Shown here piece by piece: positions 1-5,497 of a DNA stretch of 6,133 nucleotides. Source of the DNA: an uncultured Romboutsia sp. (GTDB taxonomy: Bacteria > Bacillota > Clostridia > Peptostreptococcales > Peptostreptococcaceae); contig CALFLM010000037.1 of NCBI GenBank assembly GCA_937880075.1, positions 1 through 6,133 of the forward strand, written 5' to 3'. The position numbers and the translations under genes were made by a program. The notes below the pieces were generated by a model that saw only the letters and a program-made list of their open reading frames with translations, did no database searches and was not told where the DNA came from. Numbering within the stretch: the stretch's first letter is position 1; every line of letters begins with the position of its first letter.

Positions 1-33
1 GTTTGTTTAGTTTCAATTCTATAAATTAACCTA

Positions 34-54
34 CTGTTTAATTTTCAAAGTTCA
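34..54 (-). promoter_or_regulatory. boxA-like antitermination / rRNA leader motif
   Basis: On the minus strand this reads TGAACTTTGAAAATTAAAC followed by AG. It closely resembles the Bacillus rrn leader motif TGTTCTTTGAAAACTAAAC, where NusB/NusE-dependent antitermination complexes assemble. It lies about 20 nt downstream of the second promoter's -10 box, which is where a leader boxA belongs. The match to the Bacillus motif is from memory; the function here is inferred. Confidence 0.5.
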
Positions 55-69
55 TTTAACAACTTCTTA

Positions 70-98
70 AGTTTACCAAAGTTATTTTTCTTTGTCAA
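70..98 (-). promoter_or_regulatory. Strong sigma-A promoter (proximal, P2)
   Basis: The minus strand shows a perfect -35 TTGACA (93-98), a 17-nt spacer and TAAACT (70-75) as the -10. It lies about 80 nt downstream of another consensus promoter in the same direction, giving the tandem P1-P2 layout common ahead of rRNA operons. Transcription would start near position 63 and leave the window. Small inverted repeats (CAACT...AGTTG at 97-114, CAAAG...CTTTG at 77-94) overlap it; their role is unknown. Confidence 0.7.
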
Positions 99-151
99 CT
101 TATTTTTTAGTTGTTTTCTTTTATTTTGCCCTTTCTTCAAGGACAAGTATA

Positions 152-180
152 ACTATAACATTTAATTTTTATATAGTCAA
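152..180 (-). promoter_or_regulatory. Strong sigma-A promoter (distal, P1) with A/T-rich upstream tract
   Basis: The minus strand shows -35 TTGACT (175-180), a spacer of exactly 17 nt and -10 TATAGT (152-157), each one base from consensus. The bases just upstream (about 181-215) are almost pure A/T with runs of A on the transcribed-sense strand, as in an UP element. The predicted start is near 144-146. No open reading frame follows before the window ends, which suits a stable-RNA promoter. Between 181 and 285 I see nothing but A/T-rich sequence. Confidence 0.75.
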
Positions 181-285
181 CACTTTTTTTATATTTTTTA
201 TTTATATTATAAATTTCCTTTAATATTATTCACTAAAAGTAAGATATATTATTGTAAATTTCAAATATTATGATTTTACTTAACA

Positions 286-333
286 AAAAGATTATCTTTA
301 GAAATTAAATTTATTTTTCTAAGATAATCTTTT
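286..333 (-). terminator. Hairpin terminator downstream of the kinase relic
   Basis: Arms AAAAGATTATCTTAGAAA and its complement pair almost perfectly, with a single bulged base and a loop of about 11 nt. Read leftward, the hairpin ends in CTTTTTG, a U tract in the RNA. It lies about 30 nt beyond the stop of the decayed histidine kinase and upstream of the strong rRNA-like promoters, so it would separate the two transcription units. The arms also end in T-rich sequence on the plus strand, so it may work in both directions. Confidence 0.65.
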
Positions 334-362
334 ATAATAAATCTTTGTTTTGATTAAGATAT

Positions 363-586
363 TTAAGGTAACATTATTTTAAAATTATTTCCTTTTCAAA
401 TTTCAATTTCAACAGAAATACTTCCTTTGTGTAACTCTATAATCTATCTAATTATTTTAACTCCTAATCCGCTTCCGTATTTAACTTAATTACTTGAGTC
501 TATAACTTAATTAAATCTATCAAATATAAATATTTTGCATTTTTCATCTATAAAATACTCACATTTTTTAATTTTATTTCCATATG
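363..586 (-). pseudogene. Decayed C-terminus of a sensor histidine kinase (HATPase domain relic)
   Basis: One continuous minus-strand frame, interrupted only by stop codons, reads IFDRFN, VIDSSN, KYGSGLGVKIIR, IIELHKGSISVEIEI and KGNNFKIMLP. These fit the end of a histidine-kinase ATPase domain: the F box (IFDRF at about 513-530), the DSS segment, the G2 box GSGLG (462-476), the HKGSISVE strand and the final GxxFxIxLP followed by a normal stop (363-365). In-frame stops lie at 507-509 (TAA), 486-488 (TAA), 444-446 (TAG) and 396-398 (TGA). No frameshift is needed across this stretch. The sequence between about 530 and 586 is open in the same frame but only weakly kinase-like. The N and G1 boxes, the phospho-acceptor His domain and any sensor are missing, and the frame runs straight into the end of the glucosaminidase gene, which suggests an old deletion. 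No cognate response regulator is visible. Confidence 0.75.
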
Positions 587-1570
587 TTATTTCTTAGTTT
601 CTTGTATTTCTCTATCTAGTAATTGTAGATTATATTTTTTTATTACATCTATTAATATATCTGCATATATTAGTTCACCATCTTTATTTTTCTTTGTTGC
701 ATACCCTGCATCTTCTAAGGCCTGAGCTTGTGTTGTGTAATGTGTCGCTTTAAATAAGCCACTATCTTCATATCTTTTGTTTTCACTCAAAAATTTTCCA
801 TGATCATTTATAGAGTCTTTAATAGAATCATACTTTCTAAATTTAGCTACTATCTTATCATTATAATTTTCTGTGGTATTTGCTTCTACTACTTTTCCAT
901 TCCATCTTTCATCTGCCTTTACTCCAAATATATTGTTACTATTTTTACTTAAATCCGATTCTCCCCATCTAGATTCTAGTATTGCTTGTCCTACAGTAAT
1001 TGACGGCAATATATTATACTTTTCATAATTTTCATATGATAATTCAGATACTTTTTTTATAAATTTAATCTTTTCATCTTGTTTTTTTAATGTATCTTTG
1101 GCTAAATAAACTCCTTTTAGTCCTTCTAAGTATTTTTTTGCTAATTTTTTTTGTTCATTATCAAATCCTACTTCATCTATAACTTTATCAAAACTTCTGA
1201 CTTTTTTAATTTTACTACCTTGTTCATTTACTTCACTCTTAATAAATTTCTTCCCTATGTTTATTACTTCTTTCTTTTTTACATTAGTTAAATCTTTTTC
1301 ATACCTAACCATATCTATAGCCATTAACTCTTTCCAACTTAGCTGTACTTCTTTATTACCTATTTCATCTGCCATTTCTATATAAAATTCTATTGCTGAT
1401 TCCTCGATATTTATACCTTTATATAATTCTTTTATATGGTTATCTAAATAAATAAACGTTATTAAACTTATCAATATTCCCAACAATATAATTATCTTTT
1501 TAATAAATCCACCTATACTTTTATTTCTTCGTCTTTTCTTTCCTAAATGCTTTATCTTTTTTTTCCCCAT
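587..1570 (-). CDS. Membrane-anchored GH73 endo-beta-N-acetylglucosaminidase (autolysin-like)
   Basis: A predicted peptidoglycan hydrolase of 327 residues that would cut N-acetylglucosaminyl bonds in the glycan strands from outside the membrane. Residues 1-20 are strongly basic. A single hydrophobic segment (about 24-42) has no cleavage site, so it probably acts as a type II membrane anchor. Residues 50-165 are charged and helical, with a motif W79-KELMAID-MVRY that I cannot assign with confidence. The GH73 domain covers about 170-315: the core QAILESRWGES contains the likely catalytic Glu199, followed by SNNIFGVKA and, near the end, the ALEDAGYAT segment typical of the family. I chose ATG 1568-1570 because AGAGGAGA lies 4 nt upstream. 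The in-frame ATG at 1601-1603 sits inside the -10 box of the likely promoter and has no good ribosome site. The gene appears monocistronic, between the pot operon terminator and a kinase relic. Confidence 0.88.
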   Translation of the reverse strand: MGKKKIKHLGKKRRRNKSIGGFIKKIIILLGILISLITFIYLDNHIKELYKGINIEESAIEFYIEMADEIGNKEVQLSWKELMAIDMVRYEKDLTNVKKKEVINIGKKFIKSEVNEQGSKIKKVRSFDKVIDEVGFDNEQKKLAKKYLEGLKGVYLAKDTLKKQDEKIKFIKKVSELSYENYEKYNILPSITVGQAILESRWGESDLSKNSNNIFGVKADERWNGKVVEANTTENYNDKIVAKFRKYDSIKDSINDHGKFLSENKRYEDSGLFKATHYTTQAQALEDAGYATKKNKDGELIYADILIDVIKKYNLQLLDREIQETKK

Positions 1571-1601
1571 AATATCTCCTCTTAATAAGTACTTTAATAT
1601 C

Positions 1602-1630
1602 ATTATACTATTAGAGCTTAAATGTAAGAA
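1602..1630 (-). promoter_or_regulatory. Probable promoter of the glucosaminidase gene
   Basis: A perfect -10 TATAAT (1602-1607) has TTCTTA 17 nt upstream (1625-1630) as a weak -35. CTTACA with a 15-nt spacer is an alternative. Transcription would begin near 1595, leaving a 5' leader of about 25 nt with AGAGGAGA before the ATG at 1570. The -10 is convincing and the -35 is poor, so an activator or an alternative -35 is possible. Confidence 0.5.
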
Positions 1631-1650
1631 TAGTACAGTAAATATTAAAT

Positions 1651-1771
1651 TATAATATAAAAATAACTATGTCTAAGTAAAATGTACCATATAGGGTAGA
1701 CAATTAATGAAAATGTCTATCTTATATGGTACATTTTATATTATTTAAACATAGCTATTTATATTATATTA
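1651..1771. repeat. Long nested imperfect inverted repeat after potD
   Basis: Two arms of roughly 53-58 nt face each other. Each reads inward as TATAATATA, then A-rich sequence, ACTATG or GCTATG, GT(C/T)TAA, a short unequal A/T linker, then AAAATGTACCATATA and TAGACA. The inner 20-nt arms differ at two sites and the outer arms at a few sites plus short gaps. The right arm starts at the potD stop codon. Such length exceeds what termination needs, so it may be a small palindromic mobile or repetitive element that now serves as terminator. It has no coding capacity. Confidence 0.6.
1679..1737 (-). terminator. Terminator hairpin of the pot operon (possibly bidirectional)
   Basis: The core is AAAATGTACCATATA...TAGACA paired with its complement. 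The arms are 24 nt with an 11-nt loop (about 1703-1713) and end in TTTT on both strands. On the minus-strand RNA the stem has two A·C mismatches, while on the plus-strand RNA the same positions are G·U pairs. It lies about 30 nt past the potD stop and upstream of the glucosaminidase promoter, so it should end the pot transcript. Confidence 0.65.
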
Positions 1772-2821
1772 TTCAGATTTTAATTCTATCCATGCTCTAT
1801 CATATAATTTTATTTTATCACCTAAATCTATAAAAGTTTCACATTTATCCAATACTTCTTGTGTTGGATAAGCAACTGGATTTTCAGTTATTTCTTTGTC
1901 CAGTAATTTTAATGCTCCTTCATTAGGTGTAGAATATCCTATATATTCTGTATTAACTCTTGCATTTTCCGGATCTAATAAAAAGTTTATAAATAATTCC
2001 GCTTCTTTTTTATTCTGAGCAGTTTTTGGTATACACATTGCATCTACCCATTTATTAGTACCCTCTTTAGGTATTGCATATTCTAGATTAGGATTTTCAT
2101 CCATAAGAGTTACTGCATCACCTGAGTATATTATACCCATAGCAACTTCCTCTCCTAATAATCTATCTTTACCTTCATCATTTACATAAGCTAATACTAA
2201 ATCCTTTTGCTTCATTAAATCATATTTAGCTTCATTAATTTCTTTAGGGTCTGTAGTATTCATACTATATCCTAATTTTTTTAAAGCAATTCCCATGGTA
2301 TCCCTAACTGAGTCAAACATCATTATATTTCCTTTGTATTTAGGATTCCATAGTATATCCCAGCTATCAACTGGCTCTTTAATCATTTTTTTATTATATA
2401 AAATACCAAATGTACCCCACATATATGGAACACTATATTCATTATTTTCATCATATATAGGATTTAAAAAATCCTTATCTATATATTTCATATTTGGTAT
2501 ATTTTTAAAATCAATCTTTTGTAAAAGATCTTCTTTTCTCATTTTTTCTACCATATAATCAGATGGAAATACTAAATCATAATTTGTACTTCCACTTTGT
2601 ACCTTTTGATACATCATCTCATTAGTATCATAAGTTTCATAAATCACTTTTATACCTGTTTCTTCTTCAAATTTACTTATTAACTCTTCATCTATATAAT
2701 CACCGACATTATATACGTTAAGAACTTTTGTAGAATCTACTCCTTTTCCACACCCTACCATCATTGTTGCAGAAAGAATACCTATAGTAAAAAGTGATAT
2801 TATTTTTTTATATCTCTTCAT
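1769..2821 (-). CDS. potD: Spermidine/putrescine ABC transporter substrate-binding lipoprotein PotD
   Basis: The extracytoplasmic receptor of the polyamine importer, 350 residues. The N-terminus has KRYKK, a hydrophobic stretch and the lipobox MVGC with Cys24 as lipid-anchored residue, as expected for a Gram-positive binding lipoprotein. It follows E. coli PotD closely from residue 33: LNVYNVGDYIDEELI, ETGIKVIYETYDTNEMMY, YDLVFPSDYMVEKM, LGYSMNTTDPKEI, then the KWVDAMCIPKTA segment with Trp258 and Asp260 (matching E. coli Trp255/Asp257, which bind polyamine), and IGYSTPN with Tyr296. Other ligand positions differ: DSVRDTM places Asp where E. coli has Glu171, IIYSGDA has Tyr for Trp229, and NVGDY lacks the Trp34 equivalent. 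Preference for spermidine or putrescine therefore cannot be read off. Its ATG shares one base with the potC stop (UAAUG), and AAGGAGTGG lies just upstream inside potC. It is the last gene of the operon. Confidence 0.95.
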   Translation of the reverse strand: MKRYKKIISLFTIGILSATMMVGCGKGVDSTKVLNVYNVGDYIDEELISKFEEETGIKVIYETYDTNEMMYQKVQSGSTNYDLVFPSDYMVEKMRKEDLLQKIDFKNIPNMKYIDKDFLNPIYDENNEYSVPYMWGTFGILYNKKMIKEPVDSWDILWNPKYKGNIMMFDSVRDTMGIALKKLGYSMNTTDPKEINEAKYDLMKQKDLVLAYVNDEGKDRLLGEEVAMGIIYSGDAVTLMDENPNLEYAIPKEGTNKWVDAMCIPKTAQNKKEAELFINFLLDPENARVNTEYIGYSTPNEGALKLLDKEITENPVAYPTQEVLDKCETFIDLGDKIKLYDRAWIELKSE

Positions 2822-3609
2822 TATTTTCCACTCCTTACTATAGATTGTTTTTTATTTGATAATAAAAGTAAACCAAGTACCACTACAAACATTATAGTAG
2901 ATAATGCGTTTATCTCTGGCTTTATACCTCTTCTAGCCATACCATAAATTTCTATTGAAAGATTACTAACTCCATTTCCTGTGTTAAAGAAACTTATTAT
3001 AAAATCATCAACAGACATAGTAAATGCAATTAAAAATCCTGATATTATCCCTGGTTTTATTTGAGGAAGTATAACTTTTCTAAGTGCATACATAGGTGTA
3101 GCACCTAAATCCATTGCTGCTTCTTCTATATTCTGAGGTAGAGTTCTTACCTTTGGTAAAACAGATAATATAACATAAGGTATACTAAACATTATGTGAG
3201 ATAAAAGCATTGTTGTAAAACCAAACTCTATATTAACAAATGCAAATAAACTCATTAATGCTACAGCTGTGACTATATCTGGATTTAATACCGGAAGATA
3301 ATTTATATTAAGCATTAATTTTCTTGGTTTTGATTTCATTTTATTTATACCAATTGCGCTTATTGTACCTATTATAGTTGCTATAACTGAAGATATTATA
3401 GCAACTACAAGTGTATAATATAGTGCACTCATTATACTTTCATTATGTAAAAGTCTTTGATACCATTTAAATGTAAAGCCACCCCAGTGAGCCATTGATT
3501 TAGAATCATTAAAAGAAAATACAACTAGTGCAAATATCGGAGCATATAAAAATAAAAATACTAAAAATAAATAAATATTAGATATATATTTCTTTAACTT
3601 TAAAATAAT
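2821..3609 (-). CDS. potC: Spermidine/putrescine ABC transporter permease PotC, probable AUU start
   Basis: The second membrane subunit of the PotABCD importer, about 262 residues, close to E. coli PotC (264). The first ATG in frame (3493-3495, MAHWGGFTFKWYQRLL) would give 224 residues and lose the first membrane helix. The frame is open further upstream and encodes LKKYISNIYLFLV, FLFLYAPIFALVVFSFN and DSKS, which is the classic PotC N-terminus. No ATG, GTG or TTG exists in that extension. AAGGCGGTGG, a near-perfect Shine-Dalgarno, precedes two ATT codons (3607-3609 and 3604-3606), so I place the start at 3609; 3606 is equally possible. The permease signature EEAAMDLGATPMYALRKVI (about 162-180) contacts PotA, and SVDDFIISFF follows. 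It overlaps the end of potB by 10 nt and the start of potD by one base. The gene identity is firm; the start is inferred. Confidence 0.88.
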   Translation of the reverse strand: MILKLKKYISNIYLFLVFLFLYAPIFALVVFSFNDSKSMAHWGGFTFKWYQRLLHNESIMSALYYTLVVAIISSVIATIIGTISAIGINKMKSKPRKLMLNINYLPVLNPDIVTAVALMSLFAFVNIEFGFTTMLLSHIMFSIPYVILSVLPKVRTLPQNIEEAAMDLGATPMYALRKVILPQIKPGIISGFLIAFTMSVDDFIISFFNTGNGVSNLSIEIYGMARRGIKPEINALSTIMFVVVLGLLLLSNKKQSIVRSGK

Positions 3610-4436
3610 AACCCACCGCCTTCCTTATCAGATTCATCTTCAAATCTAGACATTACAGCCATAGATATAAGTATTATTATCATCATAAATATTGATACAG
3701 CAGATCCAAAATTCCAATCTCCAACTACTGTAAATTGTTGTTCTATTAAGTCCCCTATAAGCATAAACTTACCACCACCTAATAATCTAGATATGGCAAA
3801 TGTAGTAACTGCTGGCATAAACACCATTGTTATTCCAGATACAACTCCTGGTAAACTTAAAGGGAATATAACTTTAGTAAATACTTGGAAGCTATTTGCT
3901 CCTAAATCACGTGCTGCATTAATTAAGTCATCATCCATTTTTGATAATGAGTTAAATATAGGAAGCACCATAAATGGAAGGAAGTTATAAACCATACCAA
4001 GTAATATAGCAGCGTTAGTGTATAAAATACTTGTGTGAGGTATCCCAAACCATCCTAAAAATGTATTTAATAATCCATTCTTTCCAAGTATTGCAACCCA
4101 TGCATATGTTCTAAGTAAAAAGTTCATCCACATAGGTAATATAAATAATAATATTAATGTTCCTCTCTTACTAATATTAACTTTAGATACTAAGTATGCT
4201 ACTGGGTATCCAACAATTAAACAAATTAATGTTGAAACTCCTGCTAAAGTTATAGATCTTAAAAATACTTTAAAGTAAATCGGATCCATTAAATCTTTAT
4301 AATTTGCTATAGAAAATACTTGTTTTCCATCTATTTCTTGTGTAAAACTAAAAATTACTACTAATATTAAAGGGATTACTATAAATATGGCACTCCATAT
4401 TACATATGGATAAGCTAAAAAAGATTTTCTTTTCAT
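3600..4436 (-). CDS. potB: Spermidine/putrescine ABC transporter permease PotB
   Basis: The first membrane subunit of the polyamine importer, 278 residues (E. coli PotB 275). The N-terminal helix starts at about residue 11 (YVIWSAIFIVIPLILVVIFS), and further helices lie at about 63-84, 93-115, 141-162, 197-215 and 244-262. The ATPase-coupling loop is NAARDLGANSFQVFTKVIF (173-191) with the conserved DLGA and G197. The segment PAVTTFAISRLLGGG, followed by LIGDLIEQQF, is characteristic of PotB. The ATG follows the potA stop after one base, and GAGGA lies 5 nt upstream inside potA, so translation is probably coupled. Its 3' end holds AAGGCGGTGG, which both encodes the glycine-rich tail EGGGLLF and probably acts as the ribosome site of potC. 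Confidence 0.95.
   Translation of the reverse strand: MKRKSFLAYPYVIWSAIFIVIPLILVVIFSFTQEIDGKQVFSIANYKDLMDPIYFKVFLRSITLAGVSTLICLIVGYPVAYLVSKVNISKRGTLILLFILPMWMNFLLRTYAWVAILGKNGLLNTFLGWFGIPHTSILYTNAAILLGMVYNFLPFMVLPIFNSLSKMDDDLINAARDLGANSFQVFTKVIFPLSLPGVVSGITMVFMPAVTTFAISRLLGGGKFMLIGDLIEQQFTVVGDWNFGSAVSIFMMIIILISMAVMSRFEDESDKEGGGLLF
3613..3622 (-). promoter_or_regulatory. Ribosome binding site of potC that supports an upstream AUU start
   Basis: AAGGCGGTGG differs from the ideal AAGGAGGTGA at two positions. It lies 6 or 9 nt (measured from AAGGCGG) ahead of the two ATT codons that open the full-length PotC frame. The GTG within it (3614-3616) opens only a short out-of-frame peptide that ends after 12 codons, so it is not the potC start. 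Confidence 0.55.
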
Positions 4437-4437
4437 C

Positions 4438-5481
4438 TTAGTCCTCTACTTTTCTCATTATGTGAATATCTTCAGGGTATATATCCATACCTAACTCTGA
4501 GCCAACTTCTGCACTCTTAGTATTATGAAGCATCCACATTCTATCATTTTCTTTAACTAAGATTTCATAATGTACACCTTTAAATACTGTAGATGTAACT
4601 ATACCTTTTATCATCCCTTCATTTGGTTGTACCATTTTTATATCTTCAGGTCTTATGACAACCTCTATATTTTCATTCTTTTCAAATCCCTTATCTACAC
4701 AATCAAATATTTTTTCACAAAATTCAACCTTAAAGTCATCTAACATAATACCATCAAATATATTACTTTCTCCTATAAACTTAGCTACAAAAGAGTTTTT
4801 AGGCTCATTATATATATCTTCTGGTGTACCCATTTGTTGTATTTTACCTTTATTCATTACTATTATTGTATCGGACATGCTAAGTGCTTCTTCTTGATCA
4901 TGAGTTACAAATATAAAAGTTATTCCAAGCTTTTGTTGCATTCTTTTTAACTCAATTTGCATTTCTTGTCTTAGCTTTAAATCTAGCGCACCTAAAGGCT
5001 CATCAAGTAATAATACCTTTGGTTCATTAACTAATGCTCTTGCTATAGCTATTCTTTGTTGCTGACCTCCACTTAGAGAGTCTACTTTTCTATTTTCATA
5101 ACCCTCTAAGGCAACTAGTTTTAACATTTCCTTTACTTTTCTATCAATCTCTTCTTTGGGTAACTTTTTTATTTTCAATCCAAATGCTATATTTTCATAT
5201 ATATTCATATGAGGAAATAATGCATATTTTTGGAATACAGTATTTACCGGCCTTTGATATGGAGGAATATTATTTATGTCCTTCCCTTCAAAAAGTACCT
5301 TACCATCATCTGCATATTCAAAACCTGCTATTATTTTTAAAGTAGTAGTCTTTCCACAACCACTCGGTCCTAACAAGGTTAGAAACTCATTCTTTTTTAT
5401 ATTTAATGAAAAGTTATCTAATACGGTTAACTCATCATAAGATTTACACAAATTCTTTAATTCAATTATATTTTCTACCAA
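4438..5481 (-). CDS. potA: Spermidine/putrescine ABC transporter ATP-binding protein PotA
   Basis: The cytoplasmic ATPase that drives polyamine import with PotB and PotC, 347 residues. All nucleotide-binding motifs are intact: Walker A GPSGCGKTT (38-46), Q-loop Gln84 in VFQKYALFPHM, signature LSGGQQQR (136-143), Walker B VLLLDEP (156-162), D-loop GALD (164-167) and switch His194 in FVTHDQEEAL. The C-terminal part (about 235-345) is the TOBE-type regulatory domain seen in PotA-like ATPases, with VVIRPEDIKM. The start is TTG at 5479-5481: AGAGGTG lies 6 nt upstream, and residues from VENIIELKNL onward align with the family. It is 16 nt from the regulator's stop and one base from potB. Other importers use similar ATPases, but the flanking potB, potC and potD settle the assignment. 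Confidence 0.95.
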   Translation of the reverse strand: MVENIIELKNLCKSYDELTVLDNFSLNIKKNEFLTLLGPSGCGKTTTLKIIAGFEYADDGKVLFEGKDINNIPPYQRPVNTVFQKYALFPHMNIYENIAFGLKIKKLPKEEIDRKVKEMLKLVALEGYENRKVDSLSGGQQQRIAIARALVNEPKVLLLDEPLGALDLKLRQEMQIELKRMQQKLGITFIFVTHDQEEALSMSDTIIVMNKGKIQQMGTPEDIYNEPKNSFVAKFIGESNIFDGIMLDDFKVEFCEKIFDCVDKGFEKNENIEVVIRPEDIKMVQPNEGMIKGIVTSTVFKGVHYEILVKENDRMWMLHNTKSAEVGSELGMDIYPEDIHIMRKVED

Positions 5482-5487
5482 TTATTA

Positions 5488-5494
5488 CACCTCT
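5488..5494 (-). promoter_or_regulatory. Ribosome binding site of potA deciding a TTG start
   Basis: AGAGGTG lies 6 nt ahead of TTG 5479-5481. The next in-frame ATG comes only within the conserved ATPase domain, so TTG is the only credible start. It sits in the 16-nt gap between the regulator gene and potA. Confidence 0.7.
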
Positions 5495-5497
5495 TTC

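Larger units (their letters stand above)
1..146 (-). other. Probable rRNA operon leader (5' part), transcribed leftward out of the window
   Basis: This gene-free stretch follows two consensus promoters on the minus strand and carries a boxA-like element, TTTGAAAATTAAACAG, typical of the leader just ahead of 16S rRNA in low-GC Gram-positives. After that element the minus strand runs on into an AT-rich sequence ending in AACTAAACAAAC at the window edge. No rRNA sequence is visible inside the window, so the call rests on promoter strength, tandem arrangement and the boxA-like motif. It could instead lead a tRNA cluster. The first transcribed bases of the upstream promoter can form a small hairpin (TTGTCCTT paired with AAGGGCAA, 126-146). 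Confidence 0.6.

Noticed and set aside
181..285. Small gene or RNA in the A/T-rich gap
   Set aside because: No open frame with a ribosome site, no repeat and no tRNA-like fold. It is best explained as sequence upstream of the strong promoter.
1683..1733. Insertion-sequence remnant (IS3-like ends TGTACC...GGTACA)
   Set aside because: The outward TG...CA tips are suggestive, but there is no transposase fragment, no recognisable target duplication, and a hairpin terminator explains the inner repeat. Kept only as a possibility under the palindrome finding.
1604..1768. Riboswitch or structured regulatory RNA ahead of the glucosaminidase
   Set aside because: The structure is one long palindrome without conserved aptamer motifs, and the likely promoter lies downstream of it, so it would not be in the glucosaminidase leader.
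2295..2558. Plus-strand open frame of 87 codons opposite potD
   Set aside because: It lies wholly antisense to a well-conserved gene, has no ribosome site or family motifs, and is an expected by-product of AT-rich codon use. The same applies to the plus-strand frames at 3793-3990, 4655-4897 and 5628-6086.
2821..3495. potC starting at ATG 3493-3495 (224 residues)
   Set aside because: It omits the first membrane helix and conserved N-terminal residues that are encoded directly upstream in the same frame, and there is no good ribosome site before that ATG.
3600..3614. A programmed -1 frameshift fusing PotB to PotC
   Set aside because: The potC frame is -1 relative to potB and the junction is T-rich, but the bases around TTA TTT TAA do not form an X XXY YYZ slippery heptamer. 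PotB ends at its normal length, so separate initiation is the simpler reading.
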